DNA of 64,000 bases from Pelobacter propionicus DSM 2379 (GCF_000015045.1 NC_008609.1:1417001-1481000); one strand, 5' to 3'. Counted from the first letter of the stretch, positions 1-9,910 are shown. The notes: generated from the letters alone by a model not told the origin. A program made the numbers and translations.

Positions 1-437
1 GCATCGCCGAGGAGGGGGGAGGCATCAGCCACCTCTTCCTGGGGGGGGATAGCGTGCCGCGGGAGATGGAACAGGGCCAGACGCCGCTCTTGCGAGAAGC
101 TTTTCAGCAACTTGAACGCTATCTGGCGGGAGAACTGACCGATTTTTCCCTGGCGCTCATGCCGGACGGCACCCCCTTCATGCAGCGGGTGTGGCAGGAA
201 CTCCGCCGGGTGCCCTACGGCCGGACGGCCAGCTACCGGGATATCGCCACCGCACTGGGCAACCCCAAAGCCGTGCGTGCGGTGGGGATGGCCAACAACA
301 GGAATCCGATCCCCATCTTCATCCCCTGCCACCGGATCATCGGCTGTAGCGGGAAGCTGGTGGGCTACCGCGGCGGCTTGGAGATGAAGAGGCGGCTGCT
401 GGAACTGGAGAGGGGGAGAGCGTGCCCTCAGGGATAG
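1..437 (+). CDS. ogt: Methylated-DNA--protein-cysteine methyltransferase, 5' end missing
   Basis: DNA repair protein that takes the alkyl group from O6-alkylguanine onto its own cysteine. The reading frame is open to the left window edge, so the start lies outside; an internal GTG at 54 is probably not the start because homology-like sequence (GGISHLFLG) precedes it. The C-terminal catalytic domain is complete: a winged-helix part with 'PYGRTASYRDIA', an arginine-finger region (NNRNPIPIFIPCHR) and the active-site PCHR. It ends with a 10-bp tail-to-tail overlap with the permease gene on the other strand. Family assignment is strong; whether it is Ogt or a plain MGMT cannot be decided without the N-terminus. 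Confidence 0.9.
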   Translation, partial: IAEEGGGISHLFLGGDSVPREMEQGQTPLLREAFQQLERYLAGELTDFSLALMPDGTPFMQRVWQELRRVPYGRTASYRDIATALGNPKAVRAVGMANNRNPIPIFIPCHRIIGCSGKLVGYRGGLEMKRRLLELERGRACPQG

Positions 438-1306
438 AGGGTGATCAGCGCCACGCCGCAGAGCATCAGCAGTGTGCCTGCCAGTCGCCCGGCAATTCCC
501 TGCTCATGGAACAGGACGTGTCCGTAGATGACTCCCATCAGCAGGCTCAGCCGTTTCAGGGATATCATGTAGGCGACCCTGGTCATGGCTATGGCGCTCA
601 TGTGGGTCAGCACCATCAGGGCATAGAAAAGTGCGGGCAGGATAGCCTCCTTCACTGCTCCGCTGGCAAACACTCCCCGTACACCCCCCTTCATGTTCCG
701 CAGCGCAAGGGGAGTCAGCAAGAGCGTAAGAAGCGGGATGTAGATCGCGGCGAAGAAGAGGGGCGATGAAGCTGCCACGGCCTGCTTGCCCAGGGTTGAT
801 GTGACGCTGTAGATCAGGGCCACTCCCAGCATGCAGCGCGCACCCCTGTCGCGCATGGTGGCCCGCAACGGTTCCAGGAACTCCCTCCTGGCCCTGCCGA
901 GGTTGAGGCAATAGGTCCCGGTGACGATCAGCAGTACACCCGCTGTGCCGGCGCGGGAGATGCGCTCTCCCAGCAGCAGGGAGGGGACGGCCAGCAGGAA
1001 CAACGGTGTCAGGGCCAGAAGCGGCAGCGTCAGGCTCAAGGGGGAGAGCTTGAGCGCCCGGATGTAGAGCACACTTGCCAGTGCCTCCAGTGGGAGCGAC
1101 ACGAGCGTTGCACGGTAGAAGCCGGGGGCAAGGGTGGGGATCGGGATGAACGGCAGCATGGCCAAAAGAAACGGCGAAGCGAGCAGAAGCCGCAGCCAGA
1201 GGATCAGGTGTTCGTTGTGGTGCGTAAGCGCGCGTTTTGCCAGCGCATCGCTGGTGGCAAGGGAGAAGGCGCAGAGCAGGGAGAGGGGAATCCAGGGAGA
1301 GATCAT
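428..1306 (-). CDS. EamA/DMT-type membrane transporter
   Basis: A 292-residue integral membrane protein of the drug/metabolite transporter superfamily, with about ten hydrophobic segments arranged as two EamA-like halves. The substrate is unknown. I start it at the ATG at 1306 (MISPWIPLSL) because AGGAA stands at the right distance upstream and the first residues form a membrane segment; the open frame extends upstream to 1432, but that part is polar and unlike a transporter N-terminus. Its 3' end overlaps the converging methyltransferase gene by 10 bp. Confidence 0.8.
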   Translation of the reverse strand: MISPWIPLSLLCAFSLATSDALAKRALTHHNEHLILWLRLLLASPFLLAMLPFIPIPTLAPGFYRATLVSLPLEALASVLYIRALKLSPLSLTLPLLALTPLFLLAVPSLLLGERISRAGTAGVLLIVTGTYCLNLGRARREFLEPLRATMRDRGARCMLGVALIYSVTSTLGKQAVAASSPLFFAAIYIPLLTLLLTPLALRNMKGGVRGVFASGAVKEAILPALFYALMVLTHMSAIAMTRVAYMISLKRLSLLMGVIYGHVLFHEQGIAGRLAGTLLMLCGVALITLYP

Positions 1307-1677
1307 GGCTGTTTCCTGGCGATGGGGAGCGGCGCTTGTCGTGTCGGAGCGTCGTGCTTCATCTAATCCTGAAAAGGGAGCCCTTTCGTGCATGGTCTGA
1401 TATGAAGCCGGATTATTGTTTCTTCGTACCACGGGGGGGCGGGATTACAAGCGTCACGGATTCATTGCCGCGGTAGCGGCTGATCCTGTGGCCGCAGAAA
1501 GGGGGGAGGTGGCATGGTGGCGTTGCCTGTATCCCCGGCTCGCCAGCGGGGGGGGCGTTCTTTTCGTGGCCTTGGCCTTGGCGTTGAATTGCCGCGGTTC
1601 AGCAGTATAGTTGAACACGTAATCCGCTGCTGCGTATCTGGAGGCGGGACTTGAAAAAACGGAAAGGGGAGGTTGCT
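1307..1677. other. Gene-free stretch
   Basis: About 370 bases between the divergent permease and a small + strand gene. It is GC-rich with several G runs. I see no convincing coding sequence, RNA gene or strong promoter; it must contain the start signals of both flanking genes. Confidence 0.5.
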
Positions 1678-1962
1678 ATGTCGTGGTACACGTTCTCGCT
1701 CAGCAAAGATGATCTGGCCCGCTACGACGCGTCGCAAGACCTGTTCACCACCATGTATTTGACCCATGGATTGCCGCAGGGCATGGCACTATGGATCAAG
1801 CCCAACTGCGATACCGGTGAAAACATGCTCTTTGCCCAGGTTCCCGATGGTCTGAATGTGAAGGACTCGGCGTTCTTTCGCATGTTTTCCCTGACCCAGT
1901 GCTCAGGTCCGTCGATGGCCGGGTTGTCATTGCTGGTCGGAAAGGCGGGAGGAGCGCGCTAG
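1678..1962 (+). CDS. Hypothetical protein, 94 aa
   Basis: A small soluble protein beginning MSWYTFSLSKDDLARYDASQ. The start at 1678 is supported by an excellent ribosome-binding site (AGGGGAGG, 1665-1672); an upstream TTG in frame has no such site. No signal peptide, membrane segment or known motif is visible. It stands alone and is followed by a hairpin at 2037-2068. I do not recognise the family. Confidence 0.6.
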   Translation: MSWYTFSLSKDDLARYDASQDLFTTMYLTHGLPQGMALWIKPNCDTGENMLFAQVPDGLNVKDSAFFRMFSLTQCSGPSMAGLSLLVGKAGGAR

Positions 1963-2036
1963 GGAGCGGGAGCGCAGGGTGTTGAGCGCGATGCCCCCTT
2001 CTCTCGGCGAATGAACATGTTCGTGGACCGGTTGCA

Positions 2037-2075
2037 CACGGCAGGGTCTCCCTGGGAGCTCTGCCGTGTTCTGTT
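2037..2075 (+). terminator. Probable terminator hairpin
   Basis: Inverted repeat CACGGCAG (2037-2044) / CTGCCGTG (2061-2068) with an inner CTCC/GGAG pairing, followed by TTCTGTTTT. It lies between the small + strand gene and the converging diguanylate cyclase gene. Confidence 0.5.
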
Positions 2076-2209
2076 TTGGCTGGACGGAAGCTTCCCCCAC
2101 GCCTCCCTTGAGGAGTATTGACTCCCCGAAAACGATCGCTCTCTCCTCTCCATATTTCTTTGAAATCCGAAAATAGTCATATCCGGGGCTGTTAGCCGCT
2201 CCAGCCGTT

Positions 2210-3169
2210 TCAGTCGGTTACTTCCTGGCCGCAGATGCGGTTGCGTCCCTGCTGTTTGGCTTTGTAGAGTTGGGTGTCGGCCGTGGCCACCAGCTGCCCG
2301 TGCCTTGGCTCCGGTCCCGGAGACGTGACCGCCACCCCGAGGCTGATGGTGACGAAGGGCGCCGTCTCGGACGATACGTGGGGAATGGCCTGTCTGTGGA
2401 GCGCCGTCAGGATGGACTGGGCCTTGTACATGGCGCCTTCCATGTCCACCCCCGGCAAAAGACAGGCGAACTCCTCGCCGCCGTAGCGCGCGACGAGATC
2501 GTGGGGCCGCCCCAACTCTTCCCGCAGCAGCGTGGCAATCTTTCGCAGGCAGACATCCCCCTCCTGGTGGCCATAGCTGTCGTTGTACTTCTTGAAGTGA
2601 TCGATATCGATCATCAGCAGGGCCAGGGGGGCCCTGTGTCGCCGGCATTGGCGCCACTCCGCCTCCAGGCTCTCGTCGAAGCGGCGGCGGTTGGCGACAC
2701 CGGTCAGGCCGTCGATGAACGCCATGGAGCGGAGCAGGTCCGCCTGGGCCTTCATGGTCAGGTGGGTCTGGACCCTGGCGCGGACCACCGCGCTGTTGAA
2801 CGGCTTCATGATGAAGTCCACCGCCCCTGCCTCCAGTCCGCGGGTCTCTTCCTCGGGATTACCGTAGGCGGTGACGAAGATTACCGGGATATCCCGTGTC
2901 CTCTGGTCGCTCTTAAGCTGGCGACACATTTCCAGCCCGTTCATGCTCGGCATGACGATGTCCAGCATGATCAGGTCTGGCGGGTTGGTGTCGCACATCT
3001 CCAGTCCCTGCAGGGCGCTGGTTGCGATGAACACCTCGTGATCACTCCGGAATATCTCGTACAGGCTCTGGATGTTGGTCGGCTCGTCATCGACGATCAA
3101 CAGACGCGGGAGTGGTTCGGGTGCACTTGCTGCTTGTGGTTCGCTGGGTGAAGAGATGTCGGAAGTCAT
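2210..3169 (-). CDS. Response regulator with diguanylate cyclase (GGDEF) output
   Basis: A 319-residue REC-GGDEF protein that should make c-di-GMP when phosphorylated. The receiver domain (about residues 22-140) shows the acidic pair in LLIVDDE, the phospho-acceptor Asp in 'LIMLDIVMP' and the Lys in 'IMKPF'. The cyclase domain follows with DGLTGVANRR, the metal-binding 'MIDIDHFKKYND' and the active site GGEEF. An RxxD motif (RPHD) lies five residues before GGEEF, the usual position of the inhibitory I-site. The ATG at 3169 overlaps the kinase stop codon as ATGA and has an AGAGGA site inside the kinase gene, so it is chosen over the upstream ATG at 3199. It is translationally coupled to the kinase, its likely partner. 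Confidence 0.93.
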   Translation of the reverse strand: MTSDISSPSEPQAASAPEPLPRLLIVDDEPTNIQSLYEIFRSDHEVFIATSALQGLEMCDTNPPDLIMLDIVMPSMNGLEMCRQLKSDQRTRDIPVIFVTAYGNPEEETRGLEAGAVDFIMKPFNSAVVRARVQTHLTMKAQADLLRSMAFIDGLTGVANRRRFDESLEAEWRQCRRHRAPLALLMIDIDHFKKYNDSYGHQEGDVCLRKIATLLREELGRPHDLVARYGGEEFACLLPGVDMEGAMYKAQSILTALHRQAIPHVSSETAPFVTISLGVAVTSPGPEPRHGQLVATADTQLYKAKQQGRNRICGQEVTD

Positions 3170-6000
3170 GGTGATAGTTCCTCTCGAATGATTCGGCATT
3201 GGGTGGCGGCAGCGGGAAAATTGAGCCGTTTGACGGCATCGTCCAGCAGGAAGAACCGTTGGCGCAGATCCCTGCCGCAGATCCGCCTGATCCCCTCGTA
3301 TTCGTTCAGCGCCCGCATGTTGCCGACGCGCAGCAGATCTTCCATGAAAGCCAGGCGCGCGGCCACCTCTCCCCGGTCCGGGGTGATGTCAGGCAATTCC
3401 TCTCCGGCCCCCTCTCGAGGCGGGTCAAGCTCGTCGGCCAACCGGCGCAATAAGTCGCACGCCTCGGCGAAGTGCCGCTCAAGATCGTTGAGCAGGATTT
3501 CGCCCAGGGGCCGGCCTCCGCGGAGCAGCGCTTCAGCTTCGGCCGCGCAACGGGACAGTGCCATGGCGCCCAGGGTCGCCGACACCCCCTTGAGGGTATG
3601 CAGGTCGCTGGCGGCACTGTCAATCTGCCCCTGCCGCAACTGGTCGCGCACGCGTTCCGCGACTGCGGCCTGATCACGTTCAAAGGAACGGGCCAGCCGG
3701 GCATACAGGCCGCGGTTGTTGTTCAGGCGGGTGAGGGCATCTTGTGGCGAAAACTCGGGCTGTGCACCACCGAGGACTGAATCTGCCGTCTGCGGTTCCG
3801 CCTGCTTCGTGGTGTCGCCGCAGTGGGTCTGCAGGACGGCGATCAGCGTCTCCGGATCGATCGGTTTGGCAATATGGCCGTCCATGCCCGCGGCATGGCA
3901 CCGCCTGCGGTCGTCCGGGAGCGCGTTGGCGGTCATGGCGATGATGGGGAGATTGATCATGCCCAGGGCATCGCGAATCCGGCGCGAGGCTGAGTAGCCA
4001 TCCATGTCCGGCATCTGGATGTCCATCAGCACCGCGTCGAACGGGGCCTGTGCCCGGGCGATCAGGTCCAGTCCCTGGCGGCCGCTTGAGGCGACTTCGA
4101 CGCCGGCACCCTCCTGGCTGAGCAGTTCCTGGGCGATCTGTCGGTTGATGGGGTTGTCCTCCACCACCAGCAGGTGCAACCCCTTCAAGCGACTCCTCTG
4201 TCCTGCACCGTTGCGGCCGGTGTACGCGCGGCCGTTCATGGCCGGCGTGTCACCGTCCCGGCCAAGGGTGATGGTGAAGTGGAAGGTGCTCCCCTTGCCC
4301 AGCGTGCTTTCCACCTCCAGTTCGCCCCCCATCAGACGAACCAGGCGGCGACTGATGGTCAGTCCCAGACCGCTGCCGCCGAAACGTCGGGTGGTGGAGG
4401 ACTCGGCCTGCACGAATCCCGTGAAGACGCTCTCCAGTTTGTCGGCCGGGATGCCGATGCCGGTATCCTTCACCGAGAACCTGACCCGGGCCTGGTCCGG
4501 GGTGAGGGATACTACCTGGATGGTAACGACAATCCGTCCCTGCTCGGTGAACTTGACCGCGTTTCCCGTCAGGTTGAGCAGCACCTGCTGCAGCCGCAGG
4601 GCGTCCCCCAGGAGGGTGGGGGGCAGGTCGGCGTCGACGTCGAAGAGCAGTTCAACCTTCTTGTTCTGCAAGGAAGGGGAGAGGAACACCGCCAGGTTGT
4701 TCAGCAGTTCCTGGGGAAAGAAAGGAACCGTCTCCAGCTCCATCTTGTCCGCCTCGATCTTGGAAAAATCCAGGATGTCGTTCAGGATTCCCAGCAGAGA
4801 ACGGGAGGCCATCTGCACCTTTTCGATGTAGTCATGCTGCCGGGGCGAGAGCTCGGTGCGCTGCAAGAGGTGCAGCAGTCCCAGCACGGCATTCATGGGG
4901 GTGCGGATTTCGTGGCTCATGTTCGCCAGGAAGCGGCTTTTGGCCGCGTTGGCCGCCTCGGCCTCCTCGGTGCGTTGCTGCAGGGCCGTGTTCAGTTCCT
5001 CCAACCGGAACTGGGTCTGCTTGAGCTCGGTGATGTCCGAGACCAGTTCGTAAAAACCGCGGACCTGCTCCCCCTCCATGTCCGGTATGTAGTGGATCAT
5101 GGTGTGGCAGTGCTGGCCATCGGACCGTGTCAATGCATGCTGGAAGTGCTGGGGAACTCCCTCCAGCGCCCCGTGGATGAATGGCTCGATGTCTTGATAC
5201 AGCTCCGTACCCAGCAGTTCTCGTATGTGCATGCCCAGCATCTCTTCGGGACTCCTGCCGAACCAGAGCTGGTATTCGTCGTTGGCAAAGGCGCAGTACT
5301 GTTCATAGGTCCAGTATCCCACCATGCCGGGAATGACATTGGCCAGGATCTTGAGAAAACGCTCGTTGTCCCTCATGGCATGCTCGCTCTGGACCAGTTC
5401 GGTGATGTCCTTGCTCACGCCGATCAGGCATGGTGGCCTGCCCTCTTCGCGCTTCCGCAACCGGCCATGTGCCCTGATCACGCGCAGTTGGCCGTCGTCC
5501 CGGCGGAAGCGGTAGGTGGTGTCGAAGGGTGTCTTTTCGTTCAGTGCGGCACGTAGCCCCCCCTCGACCTCGACCAGGTCCTCAGGTAACACCGAGGCTC
5601 GCCAGCTTTCGTAGAGAGAGGCTGATTCATCGGCCTGTTTTCCGAGGAAGCGAAGCATGGCATCGTCGCCGTGCTCTCCGTCGCCTCCGGGTTCATACTC
5701 CCAGAACCCGATCTGGAATGTCTTCCTGACCAGGTCCAGGCGCAGCTCTTTCTCCCTCAGTTTAGCCTGAAGTTTCGACTTCCTGTCCCGGAGGTGCGCC
5801 GAATGGCGCAGGGAGAGAACCAGGAGCAGTATCGATGTCAGCAGCGCTCCCCCCAGCAGCCAGTCATTGCTGGTCGGCTGCTGGCCGAGGGAGCAGGCGC
5901 CGAGGCTCCCCACCGCCCCTAGCGCCAGAGCCAGAGCAAGGGGGGGGCGGAAACAGGCGAGTTGGTAGTGTGTTCGGGGGGGCTGTGTCCCGGTCTCCAT
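3166..6000 (-). CDS. Hybrid sensor histidine kinase (PAS-PAS-HisKA-HATPase-REC-HPt)
   Basis: A 944-residue membrane-anchored hybrid kinase. Two hydrophobic segments lie near residues 17-37 and 46-64 with only a short loop between them, so sensing is probably cytoplasmic through two PAS domains (about 85-205 and 210-330). HisKA follows with the H-box FLANMSHEIRTPMN, then an HATPase domain with the G-boxes DTGIGIP and GGSGLGLTI, a receiver domain (LLVVEDNPINR ... VLMDIQMPDMDG) and a C-terminal HPt domain with LHTLKGVSATLG. This is a complete phosphorelay in one chain. The next gene, overlapping by 4 bp, is a REC-GGDEF regulator, so the pair probably converts a signal into c-di-GMP. Confidence 0.95.
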   Translation of the reverse strand: METGTQPPRTHYQLACFRPPLALALALGAVGSLGACSLGQQPTSNDWLLGGALLTSILLLVLSLRHSAHLRDRKSKLQAKLREKELRLDLVRKTFQIGFWEYEPGGDGEHGDDAMLRFLGKQADESASLYESWRASVLPEDLVEVEGGLRAALNEKTPFDTTYRFRRDDGQLRVIRAHGRLRKREEGRPPCLIGVSKDITELVQSEHAMRDNERFLKILANVIPGMVGYWTYEQYCAFANDEYQLWFGRSPEEMLGMHIRELLGTELYQDIEPFIHGALEGVPQHFQHALTRSDGQHCHTMIHYIPDMEGEQVRGFYELVSDITELKQTQFRLEELNTALQQRTEEAEAANAAKSRFLANMSHEIRTPMNAVLGLLHLLQRTELSPRQHDYIEKVQMASRSLLGILNDILDFSKIEADKMELETVPFFPQELLNNLAVFLSPSLQNKKVELLFDVDADLPPTLLGDALRLQQVLLNLTGNAVKFTEQGRIVVTIQVVSLTPDQARVRFSVKDTGIGIPADKLESVFTGFVQAESSTTRRFGGSGLGLTISRRLVRLMGGELEVESTLGKGSTFHFTITLGRDGDTPAMNGRAYTGRNGAGQRSRLKGLHLLVVEDNPINRQIAQELLSQEGAGVEVASSGRQGLDLIARAQAPFDAVLMDIQMPDMDGYSASRRIRDALGMINLPIIAMTANALPDDRRRCHAAGMDGHIAKPIDPETLIAVLQTHCGDTTKQAEPQTADSVLGGAQPEFSPQDALTRLNNNRGLYARLARSFERDQAAVAERVRDQLRQGQIDSAASDLHTLKGVSATLGAMALSRCAAEAEALLRGGRPLGEILLNDLERHFAEACDLLRRLADELDPPREGAGEELPDITPDRGEVAARLAFMEDLLRVGNMRALNEYEGIRRICGRDLRQRFFLLDDAVKRLNFPAAATQCRIIREELSP

Positions 6001-6238
6001 AGGTCGTCCCTGGGCAATATCCTGTAAGGCGTTGGTCCGATTGTAGAACTATAGCATACGCCTTCGAGCGCAAAAGTTTTTTGTTCGCCGCGTTTCATAA
6101 AAAGAGACTGTTCCTGGTGGGCGGGAAAGTTCGCTCTAGTCCACTGATGGGTATGCTTCATGCATTCAAAAAACGGTTGCCATGACGGGACGATTCATAG
6201 CATACATAACAAACCGCAGCCCAGACAGGGGAGATGAC

Positions 6239-8956
6239 ATGCACTTTTCCATTGATTCCTATTTTCCCGACGACATTCACGAGGTGGGCGATACCGGCAT
6301 GGCCGGTTTCGAGGAGAAACGACCGCTCTATTTTTCGGGCAGCAAGAATTTTCTTTCCCATTACCGCGAAGAGATCAGGAAACGGCACAATGCCGGCGCA
6401 TCGGGCAGCGAGGTGACACATCTGATCAGCCGCATGATGGATGAGCTGATCAAGCGGCTGTTCCATTCCATCGTCGATGACCTGGACATCAGCGGCGGCT
6501 ACATGGATCATATCAACCTGGTGGCGGTGGGGGGCTATGGCCGTGGCGAGTTGAATCCCTATTCCGACATCGATATCATGTTCCTTCACGATGGCGACAT
6601 TCCGGTGGCAACGGTGGAGGATATCGCCCAGAAGCTGCTCTACTTCCTCTGGGACATGCGGCTGGATGTGGGCTATTCGGTACGCACCATCGGCGACTGC
6701 ATCGAGATGGCAGCCAGCGACGGGACGGTCAAGACCGCCCTGATGGATGCCCGCAACCTGAAGGGAAGCACGTCGCTCTTCACTGATCTGCACAAGACGA
6801 TTTTCAGCCAGATCCTGCCCCGCTCCAGCGACAAATTCATCAAGTCCAAGGTCGAGGAGATGAAGGCCCGCCGGGAAAAGTACGGTTCCACCGTCTACCT
6901 GCTGGAGCCCAACCTGAAAGAGGGGGAGGGGGGGCTGCGCGACCTGCAGACCGCCCTCTGGGTGGCGCGTATCAAGTACAAGTTCAGTGATCCCCGGGAG
7001 CTGATCGTCAAGGGTGTCGTCACCGAGGAGGAGCTGGACAGTTACTTCAGCGCCCTGGATTTTCTCTGGCGCATCCGCAACGAACTGCACTACTTCAGCG
7101 GGCGCAAGAACGAGCAGCTGACCTTCGATGCCCAGGTGCATCTGGCGCAGTTCTTCGGATATAAGCAGCATGAACGGGTCCTGGCGGTGGAGGACTTCAT
7201 GCGCGACTACTACCGCCATGCCAACCGGGTGGAATACCTGGTCTCCACCCTGGTGTCTCGCTGCGTCTGGCGCGACGAGGGGGCGCTTAAGATTCTGGGC
7301 TATTTCGTGCGCCGTCCCATCGGCGACGGCTGCTTCATCCTCAAGGGGGAGCTGATCGTTCCCGACGAGGGGGTGGTGGAACGCCAGCCGGTGGTGCTGA
7401 TGCGCATTTTCGAGCTTGCCCAGAAGCATGGCGTCGAGCTGGGTATTCCGGTCATGGGACTGGTGCGCAGGAGCCTGCATATGGTTAATGACAAGTTCCG
7501 GCGCAGCCGCGAGGTGGGCACGTCGTTCATGAACATCCTGCGGGCCCCCCGGGGTGTGGCCAGGACGCTGCGCCTGATGCACCACCTGGAGTTTCTCAAT
7601 CACTTCATCCCCGAGATGGAACTGATCTACTGCAAGGTGCAGCACGATGTCTACCATATCTTTACCGTGGACATCCATACGCTGTTCGCCGTGGAACAGG
7701 CCGAGAAAATGCTTGCGGGGGAACTGAAGAACGAACTGCGCTTCCCCTGTCAGGTGGCGGCCCAGGTCAACAAGCCGGAGCTGCTCTACCTGGCGGTGCT
7801 GCTGCATGACATCGGCAAGGGGAGTGGCGGCAGTCACGCCGACAAGGGAGCTGCCATGATACCCACCATCGCGCGGCGGCTGGGACTGTCCCGGGAGTGC
7901 AGCGAGCGGTTGGAGTTCCTGGTGCGGCGGCATCTCTATTTCGCCCATATCGCCCAGCGCCGCGACCTGGGCGACGAGAAGATGATCATTCAGTTCGCCC
8001 GGCACATGGAAACCAGTGAAAACCTGAAGATGCTCTATCTGCTGACCGTGGCCGACATCAGGGCAGTGGGGGTCGATGTCTGGACCACCTGGAAGGCGCT
8101 GCTCTTCCAGGAACTGTATGAACGTGCATTCGATGTGCTGGAGCGGGGCGACTTTCGCCTTGAGGCCAGCAGTGAACGGGTCAAGTCGGTCATGCGCAAG
8201 GTGGCGGGACTCCTTGGAAATGAATGTGCCCCCACTGCGGTTCAGGCGGAACTCAGGGCCATGCCCATGCGGCTTTTGCTCTCCCATGACCCCGATCAGA
8301 TTGCCGGTCATATCCGCCTGTTGCTGGGGCTGGGGCTGGGGGGGGCTCCGGTCCTGACCCGGCTCGTTCACAACCGGGAGAGCGGCTATTCGGAGTTCAC
8401 CATCTGCACCCATGACATGCCGGGGCTCTTTTCGCGTATCACCGGCGTCATGGCGGCCAACGGAATCAATATCCTGGGGGCGCAGATCAACACCAGCAGA
8501 AACGGCAAGGTTCTGGATATCCTTCAGGTCAACTCGCCCAGGGGAAAGATCATCGGTGACGAGAACTGCTGGAAGAAGGTGCGCGACGACACGGAACGGG
8601 TCCTTCTGGGCGAGGCCGACGTGGCGGCCATGGTGGATAAGCGACAGCGCCCCTCGCAGCTCATGGTTCGTCCCGCGCCTCGCTTTCCCACGCGTATCGA
8701 CTTCGACAACCAGGTCTCCGAAGGGTACACGGTCATAGATATCTACACCCACGACAAGGTCGGGTTGCTCTACCTGATCACCAGCACGCTGACCCAGTTG
8801 GGGCTCTACATCGGTGTCTCCAAGATATCAACCAAGGTGGATCAGGTTGCCGACGTGTTTTATGTGCGCGATATCTTTGGGCATAAGATTATGGACGAGG
8901 CAAAGCTGGAAAGCGTCAGGGAACGTCTCAAATCTGCCATTGACGGGTGGGTGTGA
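6239..8956 (+). CDS. glnD: [Protein-PII] uridylyltransferase/uridylyl-removing enzyme
   Basis: Bifunctional nitrogen sensor that adds UMP to PII when glutamine is low and removes it when glutamine is high. The 905-residue chain has the usual order: a nucleotidyltransferase domain with GGYGRGELNPYSDID near residues 98-112, a central HD domain (LLHDIGKGSGGSH, near 522) for UMP removal, and two C-terminal ACT domains (EFTICTHDMPGLFSRI near 716 and VIDIYTHDKVGLLYLI near 830) that bind glutamine. I chose the ATG at 6239 because AGGGGAG precedes it by five bases; the in-frame ATG at 6182 has no ribosome-binding site. It is a single gene with its own terminator and lies divergent from the hybrid kinase. 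Confidence 0.95.
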   Translation: MHFSIDSYFPDDIHEVGDTGMAGFEEKRPLYFSGSKNFLSHYREEIRKRHNAGASGSEVTHLISRMMDELIKRLFHSIVDDLDISGGYMDHINLVAVGGYGRGELNPYSDIDIMFLHDGDIPVATVEDIAQKLLYFLWDMRLDVGYSVRTIGDCIEMAASDGTVKTALMDARNLKGSTSLFTDLHKTIFSQILPRSSDKFIKSKVEEMKARREKYGSTVYLLEPNLKEGEGGLRDLQTALWVARIKYKFSDPRELIVKGVVTEEELDSYFSALDFLWRIRNELHYFSGRKNEQLTFDAQVHLAQFFGYKQHERVLAVEDFMRDYYRHANRVEYLVSTLVSRCVWRDEGALKILGYFVRRPIGDGCFILKGELIVPDEGVVERQPVVLMRIFELAQKHGVELGIPVMGLVRRSLHMVNDKFRRSREVGTSFMNILRAPRGVARTLRLMHHLEFLNHFIPEMELIYCKVQHDVYHIFTVDIHTLFAVEQAEKMLAGELKNELRFPCQVAAQVNKPELLYLAVLLHDIGKGSGGSHADKGAAMIPTIARRLGLSRECSERLEFLVRRHLYFAHIAQRRDLGDEKMIIQFARHMETSENLKMLYLLTVADIRAVGVDVWTTWKALLFQELYERAFDVLERGDFRLEASSERVKSVMRKVAGLLGNECAPTAVQAELRAMPMRLLLSHDPDQIAGHIRLLLGLGLGGAPVLTRLVHNRESGYSEFTICTHDMPGLFSRITGVMAANGINILGAQINTSRNGKVLDILQVNSPRGKIIGDENCWKKVRDDTERVLLGEADVAAMVDKRQRPSQLMVRPAPRFPTRIDFDNQVSEGYTVIDIYTHDKVGLLYLITSTLTQLGLYIGVSKISTKVDQVADVFYVRDIFGHKIMDEAKLESVRERLKSAIDGWV

Positions 8957-9267
8957 GAGGAAAATGAAAGGCACATGAAAAGCCCGCCAAAATTGTTCGG
9001 CGGGCTTCTGCGTTTTTACTTCTGATTTTTCCTTTTCAAGGAATCAGTCCGGCTCCTGCTGCTTCCGGACCCATACCGCCTCCTGGTGGAGAGCTATGCC
9101 CGGTGGAGTATCGTCGATGGTATCATCGCCTCCTTTGTCAGACCGTATCGGTTTTTCATCCCTGTCTACACTATAGCACCGGAAACGAAAAAAAGCAGAC
9201 TGTTTAAAAAGGAATTTATGGTGTATATTTAAGAAGTTATGCCTATGATTCGTGCGAGTGCCCCCGT
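8957..9267. other. Gene-free stretch with minus-strand gene-like signals
   Basis: About 310 bases between glnD and the converging YjbQ gene. It holds the glnD terminator at its left end. On the minus strand I see TATAGT (near 9170), a perfect AAAGGAGG near 9131 and an open, protein-like frame running to a TGA near 9051, but no standard start codon in that frame. No gene is called. Confidence 0.4.
8981..9017 (+). terminator. Rho-independent terminator of glnD
   Basis: AGCCCGCC (8981-8988) pairs with GGCGGGCT (8999-9006) and is followed by TCTGCGTTTTT. It lies 25 bases after the glnD stop codon. Confidence 0.8.
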
Positions 9268-9684
9268 CTATTCCCCGATTATCTTGACCAGCACCCGTTT
9301 GCGCCGTTTCCCGTCGAACTCCCCGTAGAAGATCTGTTCCCAGGGCCCCAGGTCAAGTTCACCCTTCGTGACCGCCACCACCACTTCGCGTCCCATGATG
9401 CTCCTTTTGAGGTGGGCATCGGCGTTGTCCTCGTAGCCGTTGTGGCGATAGCGGGAGTGCGGCTTCTCCGGCGCCAGTCCCTCGAGCCAGACCTCGAAAT
9501 CCTGATGCAGCCCGGATTCGTCGTCATTAATAAAGACGCTGGCCGTGATGTGCATGGCATTGCAGAGCAGGATCCCCTCGGCTATACCGCTCTCCCGCAG
9601 ACAGTCGGCAATGGTTGGGGTGATGTTGATCAGCTCGCGTCGCTTTCTGGTCTCAAACCAGAGTTCCCTGCGGTATGACTTCAT
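9268..9684 (-). CDS. YjbQ/UPF0047 family protein
   Basis: A 138-residue protein of the YjbQ family, small conserved proteins with a metal-binding core that have been linked to thiamine-phosphate synthase side activity; the physiological role is uncertain. Family signatures visible are [35 protein letters not shown] and the C-terminal '[13 protein letters not shown]'. The start at 9684 (MKSYRREL) is set by AAGGAG seven bases upstream; the open frame continues to 9807, but that part overlaps the pheA upstream region. It is transcribed divergently from pheA. Confidence 0.85.
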   Translation of the reverse strand: MKSYRRELWFETRKRRELINITPTIADCLRESGIAEGILLCNAMHITASVFINDDESGLHQDFEVWLEGLAPEKPHSRYRHNGYEDNADAHLKRSIMGREVVVAVTKGELDLGPWEQIFYGEFDGKRRKRVLVKIIGE

Positions 9685-9910
9685 TCTCTCTCTCCTTGGG
9701 TGGGATGTCCCGTCCGGAACCTGTTCCTGATTCAACTTCCCTTGTATATAGCATGGCACCCTGGCGCTGGTCCATGGCCGCGCTTTCAGCGAATTGGCGC
9801 ACCCCATCGCGCCCCCGCCGGGCTGGATTCAAAATGGGTTGCTTTTTGGGTGGCAATGCACTACATTTATCCACCCGATTCAATTCCAACCTTGCGCCAG
9901 GCGGCCCCCA

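Noticed and set aside
6158-8752. 864-codon open frame on the strand opposite glnD
   Set aside because: It mirrors the glnD codons (His/Gln-rich shadow typical of high-GC genes), has no ribosome-binding site, and glnD is certain.
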